Of a DNA stretch of 43,479 bases, positions 35,159 through 41,794 are shown one piece after another. The DNA is from Lachnospiraceae bacterium (GTDB taxonomy: Bacteria > Bacillota > Clostridia > Lachnospirales > Lachnospiraceae): NCBI GenBank assembly GCA_017623215.1, contig JAGAPO010000068.1, positions 1-43,479 of the forward strand, in the 5' to 3' direction. A program made the position numbers and the translations under genes. Position 1 is the first letter of the stretch, and every line of letters begins with the position of its first letter. The notes beneath the pieces are model-generated. The model saw only the letters and a program-made list of their open reading frames with translations. It was not told the DNA's origin and searched no databases.

Positions 35159-35721
35159 TCGGGAAGCTTCTTTTCTGCCAGCCAGTAAGTCATCCCTTCG
35201 CGCTCCAGAATCCGCTCCGATATCATATCTCTTCGAATCGTGCAGAAATCGTCGTGATAATCCGCGATGATCAGATTAATCTCCTTCTCGGTATACTGTC
35301 TTCCGGGCTCGAACGACTTCGCGATCTCCTCCAGAACGATCTTCTCCTTCTTTCGCTGGCTCGGAATCGACTTCAGCTTCCCGTATTCGAAGAACGCCTG
35401 AATTACCTTATCACGGTACTCCCGCTCTCTCTCCGCCTGAAGCTCGGCTTCCGTGGACTCTTCCTTAATAATGTCAATGATATTCGTCATAAATACTTCC
35501 TTCTTAATCGAATACATCGTATAATATTGCTCCTTGCGTGACTCCACCGCTCCGGCATCCTCTAACTTCTTCAAATGAAAGGATATCGTGGGAGCACTTA
35601 AGTTCAGTCTGCCCGCAAGGCGGTCCACATACATGTCCTCCTGAATCAGCGATTTCAATATCTGAAGCCTTGATTTGTCCGCAAGGCACTTGAACAATTT
35701 AATTGCTTCTGTCTCTGTCAT
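35155..35721 (-). CDS. ArsR-type HTH regulator with C-terminal DUF2087 domain
   Basis: 188 residues. The N-terminal winged helix (about 1-80) matches ArsR-type repressors: KCLADKSRLQILKSLI, recognition helix LNLSAPTISFHLKKLEDAG, and the wing with YYTMYS. No ArsR-type metal-binding CxC is seen. The C-terminal region (about 105-185: QRKKEKIVLEEIAKSFEPGRQYTEKEIN, then FCTIRRDMI) looks like DUF2087, a module often fused to or found beside such helices. GGAGG lies before the ATG. It follows a 120-residue partner gene by 14 bases under a consensus promoter. What it senses or controls is unknown; autoregulation is a reasonable guess. Its 3' end carries the thiamine promoter. Confidence 0.85.
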   Translation of the reverse strand: MTETEAIKLFKCLADKSRLQILKSLIQEDMYVDRLAGRLNLSAPTISFHLKKLEDAGAVESRKEQYYTMYSIKKEVFMTNIIDIIKEESTEAELQAEREREYRDKVIQAFFEYGKLKSIPSQRKKEKIVLEEIAKSFEPGRQYTEKEINLIIADYHDDFCTIRRDMISERILEREGMTYWLAEKKLPD

Positions 35722-35735
35722 GACGAACCTCCGTC

Positions 35736-36098
35736 TTATATTCCAATGATTTGCTTATAATTTACCATAATATCCTCTGCCGCTGCAAGCTTTGCTTCTT
35801 CTAAAAGAATTCTTGCCGCGTCCTGATGCTGCTTCGCACGTTCATACGCCTTATTCCAGTTCTGCGGAATCGTCTCCGCATTCTTCAAGAATACCTGTTC
35901 CAGCTTCTTTTCATCCCCCGCAGCGCCTTTCTCTGCGCCCCGGTACAGCATCGCAAAAATATCATAGATATTCGCCTTCGCCTTATACACTCCGGACTCA
36001 TCCTTCCGGTCCTCCTCCGTCAGCGCCCGCGCCTGGGCCAGACAGGCTTCCTTTTGCTTCTGCAAATACGCGAGAAATTCTTCTTTTTTCTGGTTCAT
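35736..36098 (-). CDS. Hypothetical helical protein encoded upstream of the ArsR-type regulator
   Basis: 120 residues, not recognised. It is almost entirely helical by composition, rich in Ala, Lys, Glu and Gln (for example EEFLAYLQKQKEACLAQARAL), with no signal peptide or membrane helix and a single Cys. The ATG at 36098 is preferred because GGGAG lies seven bases before it; an ATG at 36104 lies too close to that site. It is first in a two-gene operon with the ArsR-DUF2087 regulator, under the strong promoter at 36180-36208. It could be a small partner or target of the regulator, but nothing in the sequence proves this. Confidence 0.75.
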   Translation of the reverse strand: MNQKKEEFLAYLQKQKEACLAQARALTEEDRKDESGVYKAKANIYDIFAMLYRGAEKGAAGDEKKLEQVFLKNAETIPQNWNKAYERAKQHQDAARILLEEAKLAAAEDIMVNYKQIIGI

Positions 36099-36179
36099 CT
36101 TCATTCTCCCTCTCTTTTCTCTGAATATCTAATAATTTCAGTAAATTTGATTTGGTATCCATCGAATCATTTCTCTTGT

Positions 36180-36208
36180 ATTATACATTTATCTATTATG
36201 TTTGTCAA
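36180..36208 (-). promoter_or_regulatory. Consensus promoter of the hypothetical-arsR operon
   Basis: On the minus strand, TTGACA and TATAAT, both perfect, with a 17-base spacer in AT-rich DNA. Related segments, TTAGACAAATAT and ATTGACAAACAT, lie 21 bases apart over the -35 region. With ACAT...ATGT across the spacer they could be operator sites. Confidence 0.85.
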
Positions 36209-36278
36209 TATTAATTTTATATTTGTCTAATTATTTTATCTGCTGCCTGCTTTTCGAAGTGTTCTCACCCATTCCATC

Positions 36279-36572
36279 ATGAACGACTTTCAAACAGCGG
36301 CTTTTCAAGTCTCGGACTGCTCTGCAAAAAAGACGCGCCGTATACCGAGTATGGCAAGCTCAAAAAGCAGCTCCGGGAGTACGATGCAGTCAAGCAGAAT
36401 ATTGACAGCATTTTGCCCCCTGCCCGTGGGCGCGAACAGGAAAAAGCGTTATAGCTGCACCGACAGTCACACATCATTTTCCTATCGCTGTGGACGATAC
36501 CCCCCGGCGTTCTGCCTGCTGATCGGCATTGCTGTGTTCCTGTACATGGCCGCGCGTCTTTCCTCGCGTTCT
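36279..36572 (+). mobile_element. Scar of a mobilisable element (decayed relaxase tail)
   Basis: Positions 36314-36454 (plus strand) read, without a start, as a fragment ending in ...YTEYGKLKKQLREYDAVKQ... and a TAG stop. This resembles the C-terminal helical tail of relaxase/mobilisation proteins of Firmicutes elements, from memory. It is followed by a short hydrophobic run (LLIGIAVFLYMAARL) in a different frame, perhaps part of another element gene. No complete gene, transposase or clear terminal repeats are seen. The sequence differs in style from its neighbours, ends within about 15 bases of the DUF4838 stop codon, and is best read as a deletion remnant. Confidence 0.45.
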
Positions 36573-36583
36573 TACGCTAAATT

Positions 36584-38626
36584 CTATTGTTCCTTCTGAT
36601 TCACCCGATACCGCAGACATCTATAATACAGCGACCGAAGCTGCGACCGCTCTAGGCAGTCGTCACACCGCAATTCAATATTATCCATCGAGTTGATATA
36701 CTTAAGCGGCATATACATCCCGGCCAGCTTTTCCGCCAGCCTATCAATATCCGCCCAAAGACCGCCGCTCTCCTCTTCGTTCCGAAGCGCGTTATAATAC
36801 CGGATGAAAAGAACTGTAAGCTCCATCACATCCCGGCCATAGACAAGCAGACGGATGTCCTCATCCATATGTGCGATAATCGCATCCTTCTTCTCCAACA
36901 GTATCTCCTGCGGATTGACCGCTTGTGCACGATCGGTGCGCATCTTCCGCACAAATTCCTGCTGCCTCTCTCTTTTCGCATCTCTCATAATCTCGACAGC
37001 CTCATTTAGATAGCGAATTGCATCCTGACCGATTCTCACCGCCTCGCCCTTAAAATGCTCCTCCTGCGAAAGCTCCTCCGTCGGCTTTTCTCCGTCCCAT
37101 TCTCTCAGCCTGCTTAACATACATCTCTTACTCCAGGACCGCCAGCTTGCCGAATATTCCGAAGCCATTTTACACAGCTCATAGGCCTTTGCCGCCTGCC
37201 TTGCCTGGCTCTGGTACCGATCTTCAAAATACTGCGCAAGGAATGCCTCCACGTCCGTGTTCACATCCCTGCAAAGCTTTGCATAAAGCAGCTGTGTTAC
37301 ATTCCGAACGCCCCATTCCAGCATGGGCAGATGCATATAGGTCATTCCGGTAACACCGACCTTGTGGTAATACTGAAAATCCTTCTGCATGGTCTTCGTA
37401 AATAAAAGGGGCAGATCTTCGGATTTCGAGACATTATAATATTCCCCGAACATAATCGGAATGTCCTTCCAGCCCTCCAGGCATTCCCGGTAATGCGCGT
37501 TCCCATTGCACTTCGGATCCGCAAAGGTATGCTGGTAGCAGCGTAAAATCGGATAATAGGTGATATAATCCCCGCTCTTTTTCAGGTTCTCCGGAACTGC
37601 ATTGGCCGGCGGCTCTAACGTCTGTGTTCCCTCATAGGAACACATCACAAGCCTCACATCATGATCCAGCCGATTCTCCTTTCTCGCCTGATCGAGGGCT
37701 TCCCTCATGTAAGACAGGAAATGCAGCGTCTGGTCCGTGCTGTTGCCGAGCTTTTTACACCCTTCGCACTGGCACGTTCTTCCCCACGTATCAAAGGTCC
37801 AGACATCAATTCGGTCAGCCTCGTACCACTCCTCATTTATGTTCCGCAGCAGTTCTTCCCCAAGGAACTTAAGAAGCTCCGGATTGCTCATGCAGAACTG
37901 CGTATGCAGCGCGGTCTCCTTTTCCCGCTTTCTCTCCGGCTCGTATCCGTACCAGTCGTTATGCTCTTCCCACAGCGTTCTTCCGCTCTCCAGCCTTCTG
38001 TCCGGGTCAAGAATTCTCTCGAAGATATGCCCGCCCATCTTGAAGCTCATTCCAAGCTTCTTCTGAAATGCCGCGGTATATGGTCTGTAAGCGGCCAGAT
38101 TCAGCCCATTTCTCGACATCCAGAGCCAAAGCTTGGTCGAATCCTTTAACAATCCCTCAAAATCAAAACCTCTTCCTAATGCCATGTCGAACCGAACCGC
38201 CTTCGGCTCCTCCGGAATCAGAAGCCCCTTCAGGGGCTTCTTAGGGAGCACCTCATAATCCGGGCTTATCCACCGGATTCCCTGCATCGTTAAGAATTCA
38301 TAGACTCCATACAAGATGCCCATTCTTCCCGGTGCCGATATTCTGACGCCGTCCGCAGTGCGTGCGATCAGAGCTTCCTCCTCTTCGCCCTCTCCCTCGC
38401 CGGGTACCAGCTCAATCAGAACCTCCGATTCCTCCCTGCTGGCGGAATACGACACCTCGCATCCCAGCCTTCCAAGATAGCTTACCAGCTCCGTCGCAGC
38501 AAAGGCCACGGTACACCGCTCCGCCCGTTCCCGCTCTCTTCTGAAATCAATCGTCTTCTCTTCCTTTGCCCATGTATACAATAACGCTGCCGTATTCGGA
38601 TACGGCAATACAATATGAACCTTCAT
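36584..38626 (-). CDS. DUF4838-domain protein, probable cytoplasmic glycosidase-like enzyme
   Basis: About 680 residues. An N-terminal alpha/beta domain resembles the GH20b/GH67N-type accessory fold (AATELVSYLGRLGCEV, then GRMGILYGVYEFLTMQGIRW). The central part (about 230-480) matches DUF4838, with VWTFDTWGRTCQCEGCKKLG carrying three Cys of a CxCxxC pattern, and a C-terminal helical region follows. No signal peptide is present. The ATG at 38626 has GAGGAG four bases upstream; an ATG at 38638 is possible. It lies 21 bases after an AraC regulator in an operon with NagA and a NagB-like enzyme, so it probably acts on an amino-sugar glycoside inside the cell. No activity is assured for DUF4838 proteins as far as I know. 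Confidence 0.75.
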   Translation of the reverse strand: MKVHIVLPYPNTAALLYTWAKEEKTIDFRRERERAERCTVAFAATELVSYLGRLGCEVSYSASREESEVLIELVPGEGEGEEEEALIARTADGVRISAPGRMGILYGVYEFLTMQGIRWISPDYEVLPKKPLKGLLIPEEPKAVRFDMALGRGFDFEGLLKDSTKLWLWMSRNGLNLAAYRPYTAAFQKKLGMSFKMGGHIFERILDPDRRLESGRTLWEEHNDWYGYEPERKREKETALHTQFCMSNPELLKFLGEELLRNINEEWYEADRIDVWTFDTWGRTCQCEGCKKLGNSTDQTLHFLSYMREALDQARKENRLDHDVRLVMCSYEGTQTLEPPANAVPENLKKSGDYITYYPILRCYQHTFADPKCNGNAHYRECLEGWKDIPIMFGEYYNVSKSEDLPLLFTKTMQKDFQYYHKVGVTGMTYMHLPMLEWGVRNVTQLLYAKLCRDVNTDVEAFLAQYFEDRYQSQARQAAKAYELCKMASEYSASWRSWSKRCMLSRLREWDGEKPTEELSQEEHFKGEAVRIGQDAIRYLNEAVEIMRDAKRERQQEFVRKMRTDRAQAVNPQEILLEKKDAIIAHMDEDIRLLVYGRDVMELTVLFIRYYNALRNEEESGGLWADIDRLAEKLAGMYMPLKYINSMDNIELRCDDCLERSQLRSLYYRCLRYRVNQKEQ

Positions 38627-38647
38627 AATTCTCCTCATTTCACTCGT

Positions 38648-39496
38648 TCACAAAGACTCCGTAAGCTCCTCAAGTCCTCCCGGAGTATAGCCCTCGTACT
38701 TTTTAAATGTGCGCATGAAATTCGCATAATCGTTAAATCCGGCCAGCACACACGCCTCCCTTGCGCTCTTACCAAGGAACAGGTATTTCTTCGCTTCGGC
38801 AATCTTTCGCATCGTAAGATATTTCTTAATGGTAATCCCGGTCTCTTCCTTAAATACCCGGTTCGCATAGTCCTCATTGACGAAGATGCGATCCGCGATC
38901 TCGGATACGGAGGCTGTCTGAAAGCTCTGCTCAATCTGCCTCATTACCTTGTCCGCGTAAGTAAGCTCGTCCTCGTCCATATAGACGGTACGCCTCGGAT
39001 GTTCAAAACAGCTCTTCAAAAAGGACAGCAGCCGAACAAAGACCGCAAATGTTTCCAATTCTCTGCCGTCCTGTTCCTCCCTGTTGTATTCTGCAGCCAG
39101 TTCCATCAACGTATTGTGCTGCTCCGGAGTTAGATTCACCATCTCCGGCGCTTTGCCCTCTTCTCCGGTCAGCCACGTTAACGCGCCTGCAGATGGACAT
39201 ACCCGCTCCAGCAGTTCTACCACGCGGGCGTCAATGTTGATGATACAGCGCTCGTATTCCGCATTCTCTTTGACCAGAACCTTATGGGCCGAAACCCGGG
39301 GAATTACAAGCAGATCCCGCTCTCCGCACCGATAAAATCCCCCGTTCAGCATGAAGCCCTTCGCGCCTCTGATATTATAGTAAATCTCATACTGACTGTG
39401 GAGATGCGGCACGGCGATATAAGGGATTTCATTCTTATTGTAGAATACGATAATGTCCTTATTCCGATTTCTATATTGAGACTTTATTTCCTTCAT
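38648..39496 (-). CDS. AraC family transcriptional regulator
   Basis: 282 residues. An N-terminal cupin-like sensing domain (HLHSQYEIYYNIRGAKGFML, then ERDLLVIPRVSAHKV) is followed by a C-terminal AraC DNA-binding domain (about 180-280) with two helix-turn-helix motifs: VSEIADRIFVNEDYANRVFKEE, in pieces, and AREACVLAGFNDYANFMRTFKKYEGYTPG. Its ATG overlaps the nagA stop (ATGA), so the two are coupled. It probably senses a sugar or sugar phosphate and controls its own operon. Confidence 0.9.
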   Translation of the reverse strand: MKEIKSQYRNRNKDIIVFYNKNEIPYIAVPHLHSQYEIYYNIRGAKGFMLNGGFYRCGERDLLVIPRVSAHKVLVKENAEYERCIINIDARVVELLERVCPSAGALTWLTGEEGKAPEMVNLTPEQHNTLMELAAEYNREEQDGRELETFAVFVRLLSFLKSCFEHPRRTVYMDEDELTYADKVMRQIEQSFQTASVSEIADRIFVNEDYANRVFKEETGITIKKYLTMRKIAEAKKYLFLGKSAREACVLAGFNDYANFMRTFKKYEGYTPGGLEELTESL

Positions 39497-40656
39497 GCCG
39501 AGTATACCGTTTTGCCTCCTATTATTGTTTTCCGAATTGTAATCGTCTCGTCAAAGATTACGATATCCGCATCGCAGCCGGGCAGAATATCTCCCTTATT
39601 CTTCAATCCCAGAATCGAAGCCGGTGTTCCTGCCGCCATCACAACCGCGTCTTCCAGCGGAATCGATGCGAGCGTGGTTACGGTTCTGATCAGGCGGTCG
39701 CACAGCGCTACACTTCCGGCAAAGGCGCTCCGATCAGGAAGCTTGGCAACTCCGTCCTCAATAATAACCGGCATCCCGTCCTTTTTCCCGCCAAGAATGC
39801 TCATTCCTTCCGGCATTCCGGCACCTCGCATGGAATCGGTGACAAGCGCGGTCTTATTCCTGCCTTTGAACTTATAGACGAATTCCAGCAGATCTCCCGG
39901 AAGATGAATTCCGTCCGCAATGATCTCAACCGTCATATCATCCAGCAGATACGCTGCCTCCACAATTCCGGCATAGCGGAATGCATTCTTTCGGTGCACC
40001 GTGCTGGTGCAGGAATACAGATGTGTCACATGCGTGAATCCGTCCGCAAACGCTTTTCTTACTGTCTGACAGTCCGCGTCACTGTGCCCAATGCTTGCAA
40101 GTACTCCATGCTCTTTTAGATACCCTGCGAATTCTTCTGCCCCGTCAAGCTCCGGCGCTCCTGTCCAGCGAAGCACGCAGCCGGTCCCGATGATCTCCCT
40201 GTATTCGCTCTCATCAAAGGGGCGGATAAATCGCTCATCCTGCGCCCCCTTTTGATTCACGGAAAAATACGGCCCCTCCAGGTGCAGTCCCGGCATCTGG
40301 GCACCGTCATGCTTCCGCTTCTGTACCCTTCGGAACGTCTCGATCGCTTCCTGCATACTCTCCTTTGTACTCGAAGTAATCGTTGGAACAATCACCGTCG
40401 CCCCGTGCTTCGCATGCATTCTGGCCGACTCCACGAACGCTTCTTCCGTATTATCCAGGAAGTCATGTCCGCCCGCACCGTGCGTGTGAATATCAATAAA
40501 TCCAGGCGAGACATAATTCCCCGCCGCATCTATCTCTTCGTCATATGGAAGTGCCTCGTTCGTTATCGCCGTAATGGTACCGTTCTCATAGTAGACATTC
40601 GCTTTGCAGCGCTTTCCATTCGAGATTACCGTTCCTCGGGATATTTTGGTTATCAT
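39493..40656 (-). CDS. nagA: N-acetylglucosamine-6-phosphate deacetylase
   Basis: 387 residues, an amidohydrolase-fold enzyme removing acetate from GlcNAc-6-phosphate in the cytoplasm. Metal and catalytic residues are visible: HTHGAGGHDF (HxH), LHLEGPYF (metal Glu), IGHSDAD and THLYS (metal His), and VTDSMRGAGMPEG (catalytic Asp). The substrate loop usually written THLFNAM or THLYNAM is THLYSCTS here, and HRKN keeps the Arg that contacts phosphate. That places it in a divergent clade whose exact sugar may differ. AAGGAG precedes the ATG. It lies 82 bases after the NagB-like gene and overlaps the AraC gene by four bases. Confidence 0.9.
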   Translation of the reverse strand: MITKISRGTVISNGKRCKANVYYENGTITAITNEALPYDEEIDAAGNYVSPGFIDIHTHGAGGHDFLDNTEEAFVESARMHAKHGATVIVPTITSSTKESMQEAIETFRRVQKRKHDGAQMPGLHLEGPYFSVNQKGAQDERFIRPFDESEYREIIGTGCVLRWTGAPELDGAEEFAGYLKEHGVLASIGHSDADCQTVRKAFADGFTHVTHLYSCTSTVHRKNAFRYAGIVEAAYLLDDMTVEIIADGIHLPGDLLEFVYKFKGRNKTALVTDSMRGAGMPEGMSILGGKKDGMPVIIEDGVAKLPDRSAFAGSVALCDRLIRTVTTLASIPLEDAVVMAAGTPASILGLKNKGDILPGCDADIVIFDETITIRKTIIGGKTVYSA

Positions 40657-40738
40657 ACTGATCCGCTCCTTATTATAGCCTTCTAATCATCCATTCTCCT
40701 CAGGCAGACCGTGAACCGTGACTGCCGGCTGCCGGCTC

Positions 40739-41509
40739 TTACTCCATCGTCTCCCGCAGCATCCTGCTGCTGTCCGCGTCACAGTAGAGAACGGAACCCT
40801 TCTTGGTACGAAGAATCGTTGCCGGGCATTCCTCGGAGATGTCCCCGCACACGGTACGCTTTACGGCCTCCGCCTTGGACGGCGCGGGTACCACGCAGAA
40901 ATGATAATCCGCTGCCATCAGGGCCGGAATCGTAAGAGTAAGCGCGTATTCCGGGACATCCTCTAATGTCTCAAAGCACCCGTCATGCACCTGCTGATTT
41001 CGGCAGACCAGATCAAGTTCAACCTGCTTTACCCACTTCTTATCCTTAAATTCCGCAACATGCGGATCGTTGAACGCGATATGGCCGTTCTCACCGATTC
41101 CCATGCACACGATATCAACCGGATGCTCCTTTAACAGCTTCGTATATCTTTCACATTCCGCCTCGGCATTCCTGGCTGCCGCATTCATATAGTTGATCGA
41201 ACGGAACGGCTTATGAGAAAAGATCGCTCCTCTTAAATACTCCGCGAAACGCTGGGGTGCGTTCTCTGGGAGCCCGATGTATTCATCCATATGGAATGCG
41301 TTGATGCGCTCCCACTCAATTCCAGGCTCCTCCAGCAAGGAAGCAAGTACGTCGTTCTGAGACGGAGCGGCCGCAAAGATCATATTGATCTCTTCTTTTT
41401 CCTTAAGACACTTCCTGATACATTCCGCAACATCATGGGCCGCCCCCTTTCCCATCTCAGCCCGATTCGGATACAATTTTACTGCCAGTTCATCCTTTAC
41501 AAATTCCAT
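40739..41509 (-). CDS. Glucosamine-6-phosphate deaminase-like protein (divergent NagB family)
   Basis: 256 residues from the ATG at 41509 (GGTGG upstream; the family pattern starts at EFVKDELAVKL). NagB-type enzymes turn amino-sugar 6-phosphate into ketose phosphate and ammonia. FHMDEYIGL (general-base Asp) and GIGENGHIAFNDP (ring-opening His) are clear. Two changes from E. coli NagB stand out. The phosphate loop GSTP is replaced by APSQ in FAAAPSQNDVL. GNDGHIAFNEP becomes GENGHIAFNDP, so Asp141 and Glu148 are altered (to Glu and Asp). The paralogue may act on a related amino-sugar phosphate. It is first in the operon, under the promoter at 41602-41630. Confidence 0.82.
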   Translation of the reverse strand: MEFVKDELAVKLYPNRAEMGKGAAHDVAECIRKCLKEKEEINMIFAAAPSQNDVLASLLEEPGIEWERINAFHMDEYIGLPENAPQRFAEYLRGAIFSHKPFRSINYMNAAARNAEAECERYTKLLKEHPVDIVCMGIGENGHIAFNDPHVAEFKDKKWVKQVELDLVCRNQQVHDGCFETLEDVPEYALTLTIPALMAADYHFCVVPAPSKAEAVKRTVCGDISEECPATILRTKKGSVLYCDADSSRMLRETME

Positions 41510-41601
41510 CGTTCCACCATGCCTTTCCGGTATTGATCTGCCATTCTTTCTGACCTTCGCGACGCTCCTGCGAGCGCGCATGCCTGCAACATTATGCCGT
41601 C

Positions 41602-41630
41602 ATTTTACATAGAATACAGCAGTTTGTCAA
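41602..41630 (-). promoter_or_regulatory. Predicted promoter of the amino-sugar operon
   Basis: On the minus strand, -35 TTGACA and -10 TAAAAT with a 17-base spacer. The leader of about 85 bases contains a GCGCTC/GGAGCG hairpin near 41560-41575. It would drive the NagB-like, nagA, araC and DUF4838 genes. Confidence 0.8.
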
Positions 41631-41672
41631 TCTTTCCAGGCAAACCAGTCGGATTGTGCAACACTTTAATTC

Positions 41673-41708
41673 AAAAACGGGCTGTTGCCACTCATCTCAA
41701 CAGCCCGT
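41673..41708 (-). terminator. Intrinsic terminator of the GH78 gene
   Basis: On the minus strand, an 11-bp perfect stem (ACGGGCTGTTG and its complement, 41708-41698 with 41687-41677) is followed by TTTTT. Two weaker stems lie between it and the GH78 stop: AAAGAGG/CCTCTTT (about 41753-41776) and GTGACA/TGTCAC (about 41719-41746). Confidence 0.88.
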
Positions 41709-41794
41709 ACATTCCTAATGTGACAAAAAAGAGGCATCTATGTCACCTTTTAAAGAGGACGCAGACACCTCTTTTCTTTTTATATACTCGTTTT

